Made by a program: the position numbers and the translations under genes
The notes under the pieces: model-generated
What the model saw: the letters and a program-made list of their open reading frames with translations, nothing else
What the model was told of the DNA's origin: nothing
Databases searched by the model: none
Part shown: positions 27,146 through 36,323 of the stretch, piece after piece
Layout of the letters: each line of letters starts with the position of its first letter
Position numbering within the stretch: position 1 is the first letter of the stretch
From: Flavobacterium salmonis
GTDB taxonomy: Bacteria > Bacteroidota > Bacteroidia > Flavobacteriales > Flavobacteriaceae
DNA: 64,000 nt
Assembly: GCF_903819435.1 (NCBI RefSeq)
Contig: NZ_CAIJDP010000079.1
Coordinates: 248,001 to 312,000 of the forward strand
Reading direction: 5' to 3'

Positions 27146-29140
27146 TTAAACATGTATTTTGTCGATAAAAACATTCTTTTTATCGACAAAAAAAACATTC
27201 TTTTCGACAAAATACATATTGATTTCCCCTTTTCCTTTAGCATAAATATTACCACGGTACTGAAACAAAAAGCACTCTTCGTGTTTTATCAGATTATAAA
27301 GAGATTCACTTATATTGACTTTACCTGCCATTCCATTACTTTCTACCCTGCTGGCAGTATTTACTGTATCGCCCCATACATCATATTGGAATTTTTTAAC
27401 TCCTACTATTCCGGCAACAATAGGACCAGCGTGTATACCAAGACGCATTTCAAAAGCAGGCTTATTTGTGATTGAATTTTGAATTTTTCTTTCAATCATA
27501 AACTCCTGCATTTCTAATCCTGCCAATACAATGTCTTTTAGTGAATCTTCATTTGGATTTGGTATTCCGCCTGCTGCCATGTAGGAATCCCCAATAGTTT
27601 TAATTTTTTCGATCTTATGCTTATCAGAGATTAAATCAAATGCCTTGAAACAAACATTAATTTCTTCTACAAGATCTTTAGGTGACATTTTTTCAGCAGT
27701 TTGAGTGAAAGATTTAAAATCAGTGAAAAGGATTGAAACCAAATTAAAATCTCGGGCATTTACAAAGCCTTTTTCTTTTAATTCTTCTGCGATTTCTTCA
27801 GGCAGAATATTTAACAACAGCTTTTCTGAACGGTCTTTTTCTATTTTTAAGGCTTCTCTGGATTTTCTAACATAGTTTAACCGATTCCATAAAGCAATGA
27901 CAATCAATAATATGAAACCCAAAGAAATTATAATGATGTTTCTTTGGGTTTCTTTTTTCTGAACTTCTTCTTTATGTTTAAGTTCTATTTTATGCTCTTT
28001 ATTGACATAGGCAATACTATCCATTAAGAGTGCCTTTTGAAATTCCATGTTTAAAATCTTATTGGAGGTTTCTTCAGACTGTAAGCTGTCATGATATGCA
28101 TTTGATTTTTCATAAAAATTAAGAGCTTCTGTAGTGTTTCCCGAAGATTTAAAAGCTTCATAAAGACACTTACAAGCTTCTTTTTTTAAAGATATGGCGC
28201 CTAAATTTTCTGCAATTCCGAGTCCTTTTTTACATTTCTTTATAGCTGTAGTATTCTTTCCTAATTGAGTCAATATACTGCCAATAGCCACCTCTGATAT
28301 ACCTGTATATTGTAAACTATTAATTTTTTGGGATGATTTTAAACAGCGATTATAATATGATAAAGATTTTGTATAATCTCCCTGATTATTAAATAGTTCA
28401 CCTAAATTGTAGAGTGCTTCTATTTTTTTTTGTTCATCTCCTATTTTACCTGCTATCGCTAAAGCCTGACTCAAATGATTATAAGCTTTAGAATACTGCT
28501 TTTGCATCATGTAGATTTTACCTGCCGCATTTAAATTATGGGAAATTCCTACTGAATCTTTTAACTCTTTGTAAATGGTATTGGCTTTTTGAGAATAAAT
28601 CATAGCATTAGAATAATCCTTTATATCAATGTATATTCCGCCAATATTTTGGGTAGTCGCAGCAATGATTTTTTTATCGCCAATTTTTTTTTGAATTTTT
28701 ATTGCCTGATTGTAAAACTCCAGTGCTTTTGGGTAATTCCCTAAGTAATAATGAACAGCGCCAATATTATTTAATGCTGATGAGACTCCTTTTTTGAAAT
28801 CAATCTTTTCACAAATTTCCTTACTGTTCGTATAATAAGCAAGGGCTTTTGCATAATTTCCCTGATAATAATATGTTGTTGCAATTTTGTTGAGTACATT
28901 TCCAACTCCTTTTTGATCTTTGGAACTTTGGTATATTTTTAAACTTTTTTCAAATAAAATCATTGCCACCGGAAATTTTCCGGCATCCTGATACTTTGTT
29001 CCACTATTTAATAAACTGTCTGCAGTTTTCTTATTATCAAAACGTTGCTTGTTTGATACATTTGTTTGCCCGTGTAATTTTATTCCGGCACCGAAAGTGA
29101 GAAAAAGAAAAAACAATAAGCAGGTGTGCAAATTTTTCAT
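27146..29140 (-). CDS. TPR/adenylate cyclase (class III) membrane protein
   Basis: A 664-residue protein with a signal peptide, about seven TPR-type repeats (residues about 35-350; for example YYQGNYAKALAYYTNSKEIC and YYLGNYPKALEFYNQAIKIQ), a helix, one membrane segment (about 404-420) and a cyclase domain. The domain has metal-binding FTDF and GDSY, the adenine-specifying Lys in EKIKTIGDSYM and Asp in QYDVWGDTVNTASRVES, and the transition-state Asn and Arg in NTASR. It should be an active adenylate cyclase with a periplasmic TPR sensor. The last 18 residues are a short repeat created by nested inverted DNA repeats. It is surrounded by precursor genes and probably supplies cAMP to the CNB-fold proteins of the cluster. 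Confidence 0.92.
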   Translation of the reverse strand: MKNLHTCLLFFLFLTFGAGIKLHGQTNVSNKQRFDNKKTADSLLNSGTKYQDAGKFPVAMILFEKSLKIYQSSKDQKGVGNVLNKIATTYYYQGNYAKALAYYTNSKEICEKIDFKKGVSSALNNIGAVHYYLGNYPKALEFYNQAIKIQKKIGDKKIIAATTQNIGGIYIDIKDYSNAMIYSQKANTIYKELKDSVGISHNLNAAGKIYMMQKQYSKAYNHLSQALAIAGKIGDEQKKIEALYNLGELFNNQGDYTKSLSYYNRCLKSSQKINSLQYTGISEVAIGSILTQLGKNTTAIKKCKKGLGIAENLGAISLKKEACKCLYEAFKSSGNTTEALNFYEKSNAYHDSLQSEETSNKILNMEFQKALLMDSIAYVNKEHKIELKHKEEVQKKETQRNIIIISLGFILLIVIALWNRLNYVRKSREALKIEKDRSEKLLLNILPEEIAEELKEKGFVNARDFNLVSILFTDFKSFTQTAEKMSPKDLVEEINVCFKAFDLISDKHKIEKIKTIGDSYMAAGGIPNPNEDSLKDIVLAGLEMQEFMIERKIQNSITNKPAFEMRLGIHAGPIVAGIVGVKKFQYDVWGDTVNTASRVESNGMAGKVNISESLYNLIKHEECFLFQYRGNIYAKGKGEINMYFVEKNVFFVDKKNVFIDKIHV
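27152..27217. repeat. Nested perfect inverted repeats across the stop codon end of the cyclase gene
   Basis: The outer arms ATGTATTTTGTCGA (27152-27165) and TCGACAAAATACAT (27204-27217) are perfect 14-bp complements. The inner arms TTTGTCGATAAAAA (27158-27171) and TTTTTATCGACAAA (27177-27190) are also perfect with a 5-base loop. The element encodes the C-terminal KNVFFVDKKNVFIDK repeat of the cyclase and may act as a terminator or mRNA stabiliser. Confidence 0.85.
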
Positions 29141-29157
29141 ATCAGTACTATTAAATT

Positions 29158-29193
29158 AAAAACGTATATGTTCAATGTACACATACGTTTTTT
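29158..29193 (-). terminator. Terminator between the first precursor and the cyclase gene
   Basis: The stem AAAAACGTATATG pairs with CACATACGTTTTT with one wobble pair, loop of about 9 bases, and runs into TTTTTAATTT on the minus strand. It lies downstream of the precursor at 29227-29538 and directly before the cyclase start. Confidence 0.7.
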
Positions 29194-29226
29194 ATATCAC
29201 CGGTTAAAATTCATTCCGTCTAATAA

Positions 29227-29538
29227 TCATTTTATAATGATTGGAGGCGTCTGTCCGTCACCTCCACCGGAAATAATGTCTAATTGTTCTTCTGATAGTT
29301 CCATATTATCTACAACTTCAACCAAATTAGGATTGGAAGGAATATTAATAAATAGCGTAGATGTACTTGACTGGTCAGTAACAGTAATTGTTTTTCCTTC
29401 TGCTAAATGAATCGGCCGCTCTAAAAAACTTTCTAATGCTGATAGCGGACTGGTTAGTAAATTACTCTTAAAAACAGGATCTTCCCATGCTTTTTTAACA
29501 ATAGATTCCAATGTCTTTTGATCGTTAATAAATTCCAT
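29227..29538 (-). CDS. NHLP-leader RiPP precursor with a very short core
   Basis: A 103-residue precursor. The leader (SIVKKAWEDPVFKSNLLTSP, TLFINIPSNPN) ends IISGGG. The remaining core is only DGQTPPIIIK or GDGQTPPIIIK, with one Thr, two Pro and no Cys. It is the first gene of the minus-strand group, with a conserved box 70 bases upstream (29609-29628) and a terminator after it, so it seems to be its own transcription unit ahead of the cyclase. Confidence 0.88.
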   Translation of the reverse strand: MEFINDQKTLESIVKKAWEDPVFKSNLLTSPLSALESFLERPIHLAEGKTITVTDQSSTSTLFINIPSNPNLVEVVDNMELSEEQLDIISGGGDGQTPPIIIK

Positions 29539-29608
29539 GTTTTCTATATTTTATGATTAAACTCATTCTTAACTACTGTAAAATTATCAGCATTAAAGAA
29601 TATAGAAT

Positions 29609-29628
29609 TGCCAAATTGACTGACAAAA
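29609..29628 (-). promoter_or_regulatory. Conserved upstream box (copy 2)
   Basis: Plus-strand sequence TGCCAAATTGACTGACAAAA, 18 of 20 bases identical to the box at 27121-27140, and 70 bases before the start of the first precursor gene. Probably a shared regulator site or promoter part. Confidence 0.5.
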
Positions 29629-29707
29629 GATCAAATAGCTTATTTATTACCTTTTTTAGTAGTCTTTTATAATTTCTTTTTTTTTATACTATAGGCTGAT
29701 TAATTCA

Positions 29708-29757
29708 AAACTGAAAAAGCTGTATTGAAATTACATTCAATACAGCTTTTTCAGTTT
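29708..29757. terminator. Perfect 20-bp inverted repeat, terminator-like
   Basis: AAACTGAAAAAGCTGTATTG (29708-29727) is exactly complementary to 29738-29757, with a 10-base loop. Internal A5/T5 tracts are present but no long T-run follows directly. It lies downstream of the sialate esterase pseudogene and upstream of the RiPP cluster, so it may end the former. Confidence 0.6.
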
Positions 29758-29968
29758 ACTATTTTGGAATTCTATTTGATGGTACTGAAGTAAAACTGAG
29801 GAAACGTTTTTACAACTCTACTCGTAATAATATCAAATTTATACAAACTGCTGGTACAACTTTTTTAGACTTATTTTCTCACTAAAAAATAAACAATGCT
29901 TTTTAGTAAATAATAAAAGTTAGATATTAATATAAATTAGTTACGATAAATAAATTACAGATCAACAG

Positions 29969-31716
29969 TTAAATCTTGCTTTCAAAAGGCGATGCAGGTA
30001 AATTTTGTTTATTGTATAAATTAGCCTCTGAGGGGTTGTCAGCCCTGGCATATCTGACTTTTAAAGGGATTGGAATTGAATCACTCCAAACCATAATCTT
30101 ATCGTTTATGATTTCGGCATTTGCCCACACAAATTTGCCATCGCCACCGGCGATGGAAAACCCCTTTAAAATTGCATTCTTTTTTGCTATCAAACCAGTT
30201 CCAATATCTGAAAAACTTAGTACCAATTTGTTTTGTTCCCGCTTCATGGATTTAAAAAGTGGTCCTGATAAAACTAATTTTTTTTCACCATAAACCATTT
30301 TTATTGCTTGTAAAGCAAGCCTTTTGCCTACATCGTATTTGTTTAAGGGATGAATGTCATTCCACTCTCCTAAATCTATTGTCACCGCCATAGCTGTATT
30401 GGGAACAGACAACGTTTTTTTTTGCTGCTGTCTTAATTCTGCCCAATTGCTTTCAACTGGTTCAGATTTAGGCTCCATATAATTTGCAAGCTGAACATAT
30501 ATAAAAGTGAAATTTATGTTTCCATTCTGCCCTCCAATTTGTAATCAAGGTTTCCATTAATGCTGAATATTCTACCGGCTTTTTTGTGCTTGATTCTCCC
30601 TGATACCAGAGAACGCCTTTGATTGCATAATTTTTAAAAGGAGCAATACATCGCATTGTAGAGCCCAACCGGTTTCCATCTGATAAAAGTCTGTGACGGT
30701 AAAGGAAGCATTTTTGTTCCTAATTTGTACTTCCATATGCAGCTTAGGTTTAGAGAATCATTCCCATTCACTAATTGATATTGTTTATCCATGACAAAAC
30801 CTCCCTTGCCTGAATTATTTATGATACGAATAGCAATTTCATTTTTCCCTTCTTTTAAAATATTTGAATTAAAAGAATATTTTCTGGGTGGATACAGATA
30901 CGAAGTTGTTCCCACAAAATGAACATTTACAAAAACAGAATCGGCATCGACTATTCTTCCTAAAATAAGTTTAGCCGAATTCTCTTTAACTTTCTGGATT
31001 TTAAATTCTTTTCTAAACCACACAGCACCATTTATATTTGCTAAACCATTGTCTGCCCAATAACCGGGAACATGCATCGTGTTCCAGTCTGAATCATTCA
31101 ATTCAGGATTTGACCATTTATTCTTTAAACCTTCATCTGTTTTATTCAGTAATTGATACCATTCGTTATTACTCTTTTTATCATTTGATTCAATTTGGTA
31201 TATCAGGTTTTTGTCTTTAAATCTTTGATATTCCTGATAATACTCCGGAAATTTTTTAATTCCTTCTTAATTGATCCAGGATTCGGCCGGAGAACCTCCC
31301 AAAGCAGCATTAATCAATCCGATTGGAATTTTATACTTTTCATAAATTTCACGGGCAAAAAAATATCCAACAGCCGAAAATTACAAGATATTAACCGGAG
31401 TCACTGAAATCCATTCGCCAGAAGGATATTTTTTAATGTTATGGTAATTACTCGATGAAAAAGTCATTTCGTATGGTCCACCAGCTTTTTGCGGAGGTAA
31501 AATAATCATCCATGTTCCGTCTTCAGCCGTAATGGTTTTGTAAATTTTACTATTAAAGTTTAATTCTATTTTTTCATTTGCAGCAGCCCAGCCCCAAATT
31601 TTCACTTTGGCATCCCGCTGTAAAATCATGCCGTCACTAATTAATCGAGGCAATTTTATTTGCGAATTAGCTGCAAAACTTAGAAATAGTATTGTGAGTC
31701 GTATTATTTTTTTCAT
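29969..31716 (-). pseudogene. Decayed sialate O-acetylesterase-like gene (SGNH/GDSL, acetylxylan-type)
   Basis: Pieces of one protein of about 580 residues can be followed end to end. Signal peptide and N-terminal sandwich (KLPRLISDGMILQRDAKVKI), then GGSPAESW with the catalytic Ser region, a jelly-roll insert, GVLWYQGES, and the late EWNDIHPLNK with the catalytic Asp/His. The frame is broken by two in-frame TAA codons (31381-31383 before FSAVGYFFAR, 31267-31269 after GSPAESWIN) and by two frameshifts (near 30660 and 30520). The family removes acetyl groups from sugars; next to GH35, GH67 and GH10 sequences it was probably part of a xylan locus. With four lesions it is surely inactive. Confidence 0.9.
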
Positions 31717-31814
31717 TTTTCTTTTTGCTTTTACTTTCGTCAAACATTAAATAATCAGGAAAGATGTTACTCTAAAACCTACTTTCCCTAGAAAATTATA
31801 TCTATTTTTTTTAC

Positions 31815-31888
31815 ACAGATTTAAAAAAAAACAAGCAGATTTTGAAAGATTTATTTCTAAAAATCAAATTTAATCTGCTTAAATCTGT
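31815..31888. repeat. Intergenic palindromic repeat
   Basis: Paired arms ACAGATTT/AAATCTGT and AAGCAGATT/AATCTGCTT enclose an AT-rich loop. It resembles interspersed palindromes common between Flavobacterium genes. It lies between the esterase pseudogene and the GH35 gene and may stop transcription. Confidence 0.6.
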
Positions 31889-31947
31889 TTGAAATTAAAT
31901 TGAATCATGATATCCTAAAATTTGTTTTCTGTAAACTGTTAGAACAC

Positions 31948-33576
31948 TTATTCATACATATATAATTTTATCTTTTGAATTTCATAATCGCCCACCGAAA
32001 TTCTAAGATGTCTTCCCTGATGAGTCTGATCACCATTAAAGTGTCTTACAGTCCTCCATAAATCATTTTCAAATTTCCCCTGATCTGTTTTTAAAATCCC
32101 GGCGTTAAGAGCTGTGTTTTTTAAAGCTTTAAAAGTTACCACTACGCCTGATCCGGCAATGTAAAATTCATCCGTAGCGATTTCAATAATGATTGCACTT
32201 GACATAGGCCAGACTTCTGCTTTTGCTCCATCAGACCAGTTTAAGGTATAATCATGTTTAAATGTAAACTCGAAATTACCCAGTTTAATTATCTGTAATT
32301 GATTTTCTTTATCTAATAAAACACCATCAATTTTTCCTTGTCCTTTATTCGCTTCAATGACAGGAGTCAATTGTTTAACCAGATTATAAATGTTACCAAG
32401 CGGTTCTTTTTTAGCATCAGCAACAGATTCGATTGAGAAAGGCGAAAAACCAATTGCTTCATAATGGCCAATAGCATATAATCCTTTAAATGGAGTGCTT
32501 TCGTCAAAGCGATGCTCCGGAATAAAAAGTGGATCTCCCTGACGGGTAAACAAATCATTCCAGTGTTTAAACAAAGGATTATAAAAATCCGGTGAAAGTA
32601 AATCAATTGAAGTTCCTGCAGCTTTCCAGATATCCATCAAATGTGGTAATGGGCCTGCACTTGGATATTCTCCAGGTTTTTTCTCTGGAGCATTTAAAGC
32701 AGCATTTACAAATAAAGGCAATGCATACGCATATTTTCCGGCTTTAGCGATTTTATTAGTGAATTTTGCAAAATACCAGGCCATGAAAATTTCGTCTGTG
32801 TGAAGACCTTTTCCAAATATCTGCTCCCAGTTTCCTGAAGTTTTAAAACCGTTCTTTTTCCAGATTTCCAGGAACTCAGGAACCAGTTTTTCTTTGTTTT
32901 TCTGCATGTATTTCAACAATTCATCAGGAACTGGCTTATTAAAAGCTTCGTTTGCCCATACACAATAATCCCTTGCTGTAGGCAGCATTCCGATTTCATT
33001 TTCAACCTGAACCATTATGACCGTTTGTTCTTTTTGATCAAAATCTTTAATATGACTCATTAATTTTTGAAAAGCTTTTAAATCGGCTTCTAAATTATTT
33101 TCGCTGAACGGCGTTAAAATCTCATGACTTTTACCTTTATCATCCTTAACTCTTGGATATTTCTTCTGGTTTAATTTGACCCATGCCGGAGCATGGCTCG
33201 ACATACTGTTTTTCCATGATCCGAACCAAAGAAATACCAATTTCAGATTTTCTTTCCTTGCTTTAAGAATCAGGTCGTCCACCAAAGAAAAATCAAATTT
33301 GCCTTCCTTAGGTTCTATGAGTTCCCAATAAACCGGAGTCAATACGGTATTCAGATTCATATCAGCAAGTTTAGGCCAGATAGGTTCCATGCTCTCCATG
33401 CTTGTAGCAGAAGAATTCCCTAATTCACCACCTCTTATAATAAATGGTTTATTATCGACAATTAATTGAGTCCTATTGCCTTTTTTTTGAAGATGGGGAA
33501 TTTTTTCCTGAGAAAATCCGAACTGGAAAACAGTTAACAATAATGTGGGTACTATTATTTTAGAAAATCCAATCAT
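31948..33576 (-). CDS. Secreted beta-galactosidase-like enzyme, glycoside hydrolase family 35
   Basis: A 542-residue protein with a signal peptide (ending near GFSQEK). The (beta/alpha)8 barrel begins with FIIRGGELGNSSATS. The acid/base region is VQVENEIGM (near 195), and a nucleophile Glu is likely in PLFIPEHRF (near 355). A C-terminal beta domain (about 400-540) matches the DUF5597 type seen in this GH35 branch. The enzyme would release beta-linked galactose or related sugars from plant polymers. It is intact, although both neighbours on the same strand are pseudogenes, so it is a survivor of a decaying hemicellulose locus. Confidence 0.88.
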   Translation of the reverse strand: MIGFSKIIVPTLLLTVFQFGFSQEKIPHLQKKGNRTQLIVDNKPFIIRGGELGNSSATSMESMEPIWPKLADMNLNTVLTPVYWELIEPKEGKFDFSLVDDLILKARKENLKLVFLWFGSWKNSMSSHAPAWVKLNQKKYPRVKDDKGKSHEILTPFSENNLEADLKAFQKLMSHIKDFDQKEQTVIMVQVENEIGMLPTARDYCVWANEAFNKPVPDELLKYMQKNKEKLVPEFLEIWKKNGFKTSGNWEQIFGKGLHTDEIFMAWYFAKFTNKIAKAGKYAYALPLFVNAALNAPEKKPGEYPSAGPLPHLMDIWKAAGTSIDLLSPDFYNPLFKHWNDLFTRQGDPLFIPEHRFDESTPFKGLYAIGHYEAIGFSPFSIESVADAKKEPLGNIYNLVKQLTPVIEANKGQGKIDGVLLDKENQLQIIKLGNFEFTFKHDYTLNWSDGAKAEVWPMSSAIIIEIATDEFYIAGSGVVVTFKALKNTALNAGILKTDQGKFENDLWRTVRHFNGDQTHQGRHLRISVGDYEIQKIKLYMYE

Positions 33577-33702
33577 TATAAATTTTTTAAAAATTAATTT
33601 ATCATTTAAATAGTGTTTGACGTATCAAAAACAAATAAGTAATCCATGATACAAATCCGTTTTGCAGATTTATATTATGGATTAAATTACAATAAAAAGA
33701 CT

Positions 33703-35295
33703 TTATTTCTGAAGTTCTCCTGAAAAGTCTTTACTCACATCTTTGCCGGCAAGACCATCTGCTACTCCTTTATAGGCATGTTTACGTATATAGCTGGTAT
33801 CCCATACGTTTGGAGATTCATTTGGTAACCAATATTCATGTTCTTTTCGTTATCAGATACTCCCCAAATGGTTATTCCATATTGTTGAGCAGCTGGAATG
33901 TATTTTTTATAGGAATCAATAACATACTGGTACATGGCTGCCTGATCTGCTAATTGTACAGCTGTAGGACTCTTTGTTCCTAAGCGAATATCCAGCTCAG
34001 AGATTTTTATTAATTTTCCTGAAGCCGCTAATTTTTGAAACATCTGATCAATTTTGGCTTTATCAGTTGTTAAAGAAATATGCATTTGTGTTCCTATTAC
34101 ATCAACAGTAGCTCCTTGATTTTCAATATATTTAACGTAGTTAATTAATCCATCACATTTGTCCAGTCTGGATTCTAAATTATAGTCGTTTATAAATAAT
34201 TTATCTGTAGAATTACCATATTGACGTGCTAATTTAAACGCTTTTACCGCATAATCTTTCCCTAGATATTTTCCCCAGTAAAATTCATCATTTGCCATAT
34301 CAGTAACAACACCATCACGTAAACTTCCATCTTCTTTTACTGGTTCGTTTACTAAATCCCAGGCATGAACATCATTTTTAAAATGCGTCATCATTTTTGA
34401 AATCCAGTCAGTCATGGCTGCATCAATCAGTTGTGTTTTTTCTGCATCTGTTTTTTCAATAGTAACAGGCCCGGTTGCACCCGTAGAAGAGTCTGCTGTT
34501 TTCAATCCTCCAATTTCAATTGGAGCTGAAAAACGGGCTGTTAAATATACCTTTATTCCGTAGGGTCTGAATACATTTGCCAAAGCTTGAACTTTCTCTA
34601 AATATTGAGGCGTTAAGATTAAGGCATTTGCATTTACATTAGTCAAAACGGTTCCGTTAATACCAACAGAAGCATTTGCACGGGCATAATAAATATAACG
34701 CTGATCAATAAAATCAGGTAATTTTTGCCAGTTCCATAAAGAAAAACCTGCATAACCGCGCTGTCTAAATTATCCCAATGATTTAAAATTCTAATATTCG
34801 TTTTTGGAGAATCAGCAATATTTAAATCCTGAATTGATTTATTGGTCTGAATCAACCTCAAAAAATTATAAACACTATACAAAACCCAAACCTCTTTTTT
34901 ACCGGTAATTAGAATGTGTTTCTTGTTTTTCAATAAAATGGTTTTGATGACAAATCCTTCTTCGTTTATTTTATCAAAATCAGAGCTTTTTAACCTTTGT
35001 ATTTCAGAATTTAATGCTGCTTTTGAGCCTATAATTATTTTGTTTTCTCCTTTAATTTCTGAAAGAACATCCGGTTTTTTCCAGCATGTTAAAAATTCCT
35101 GTTTCTAATTCTTTTGTTGAAATCTTAGCCGTTTCAGAGTTTTCCAAAGAAACAATTCCCTGTAACTTATTTTTATTCTGAAGCAAGTGTAGCGTTTGTT
35201 ATCTGATCATATTGCAGCCATAATTTATAATCCTTTTGAGCTATTGCAGAAGAGGAAATAATAAATACAAGGAAAATTAATCGCAATGAAATCAT
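33703..35295 (-). pseudogene. GH67 alpha-glucuronidase / GH10 xylanase deletion chimera, frameshifted
   Basis: From the ATG at 35295 a signal peptide (LIFLVFIISSSAIAQ) is followed by GH67 N-terminal sequence: DYKLWLQYDQITNATL, VLYSVYNFLRLIQT, ILNHWDNLD, TNVNANALILTPQYLEKVQ and TARFSAPIEIGGLKTAD. Near 34490 the reading passes without a break into the second half of a GH10 xylanase: HAWDLVNEP with the acid/base Glu, MHISL, ISELDIRLG with the nucleophile Glu, and, after a shift, EYWLPNESPNVWDTSYIRKH and KDVSKDFSGELQK. Single-base frameshifts occur near 35166, 35085, 34755 and 33840. Both enzymes act on glucuronoxylan, so a deletion between adjacent genes explains the fusion. The product is surely not functional. 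Confidence 0.88.
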
Positions 35296-35715
35296 CTTTT
35301 ACTAATTTATTCTTTTTAAAAACATTTTGAATTGAATTAATGCTTAAATAATATATTTGATTAAATTTTACCTTAAAAAATACATTATCGCAAACAAAAA
35401 AATAAAAACAATCGGTTGCATAAAAAATATACTATTTGTGTTTAAAGAAAAAAATTTTACTGGAGTTTTTTAGTTATTATTTACTAATTGATAAATTTAA
35501 GGAATTGGAAACAGATAAATTGAACAATCTGCATAATGGCAATTGCTTATCTTTTACTTGTACTCTGGTACTCTGGTTTTCGAAAATTCACTCAAGAAAT
35601 TGAGAATGTTTTTTGTTTTATTAATCAATATAAATCACATTCAATTATCATCCTGAACGCAGGCGAAGGACTTAAAATCCAAAAAAAAAATAGATTTCCT
35701 TTACATAAAAGCTCA
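35296..35715. other. Intergenic region upstream of the GH67/GH10 remnant
   Basis: AT-rich with no supported gene. A 61-codon frame at 35536-35721 lacks any family signature and overlaps the end of the convergent DinB gene. A CATCCTGAACGCAGGCGAAGG stretch near 35650 resembles fragments of interspersed intergenic repeats in this group. Confidence 0.5.
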
Positions 35716-36240
35716 TTATAATGATTTCTTCAATATAATTTTGAATTTTTCAATTTGTCGTCTATGTCGTAAAACATGTACAATTGCATGCTCTGTCATT
35801 TGTTCAATATCATAAACTTGTCCCCAGGGAGTAGCTATTTTTTTATTATTGTCAAATTCCTCAAGTTGATTATCCTGAATAGTTCTAAAAGTCTCGATTG
35901 TGAAGGCTAAGAAACGATTTAAATCAATGTTATATTCCTTTATTGTAAAACGAAGCAAATCATCAGGATACTCTACTTTTTCTCCTAAAAACTGTCTAAT
36001 ATCCATTGCATAACAAAATCCGGAACACACAACATGTGCTAAGATTGTTTGTATGGATTTACAATTCGAATCGTTTGTATTATCATCAATAATTTTAATT
36101 AATTCAATATCAGAAATATCAGAAATTAGTTGTTGTAATTCAGTAATTGCCTTTTCATATTCGTCAAGGAGCGCCCCTGTTGCACCATGCCTGTAAATTT
36201 TAGTCATCAAATTGCTGAATTCATTTTTGTCTGTTATCAT
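35716..36240 (-). CDS. DinB-like metal-binding protein
   Basis: A 174-residue four-helix-bundle protein. Metal ligands of the DinB/YfiT superfamily are likely H69 in TILAHVVCSG and the late pair in EHAIVHVLRHRRQIEKF. TPWGQVYDIEQM before it is typical of this branch. Members are often thiol-dependent transferases or stress proteins; the reaction is unknown. Monocistronic in appearance. Confidence 0.78.
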   Translation of the reverse strand: MITDKNEFSNLMTKIYRHGATGALLDEYEKAITELQQLISDISDIELIKIIDDNTNDSNCKSIQTILAHVVCSGFCYAMDIRQFLGEKVEYPDDLLRFTIKEYNIDLNRFLAFTIETFRTIQDNQLEEFDNNKKIATPWGQVYDIEQMTEHAIVHVLRHRRQIEKFKIILKKSL

Positions 36241-36323
36241 ATAATAAAAATCAACGGATAAGATTTAGTCGTATCACAACAATAGTACAAAAAACATGTA
36301 AAACTATAATGCCAAAAAATAAT

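Larger units (their letters stand above)
29539..29968. other. Intergenic region at the upstream end of the RiPP cluster
   Basis: No gene is seen. The stretch holds the conserved box at 29609-29628, a perfect 20-bp inverted repeat at 29708-29757 and AT-rich sequence. It separates the RiPP cluster from the decayed polysaccharide genes. Confidence 0.6.

Noticed and set aside
27152..27475. Plus-strand frame opposite the adenylate cyclase C-terminus
   Set aside because: It is the antisense of well supported cyclase codons, including the catalytic motifs.
29609..29628. Sigma-54 promoter in the TTTGGCA part of the upstream box
   Set aside because: The -24-like GG is present, but no GC occurs ten bases later in either copy.
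35536..35721. 61-codon plus-strand frame upstream of the DinB gene
   Set aside because: No recognisable features, and it contains repeat-like sequence and overlaps the convergent DinB stop.
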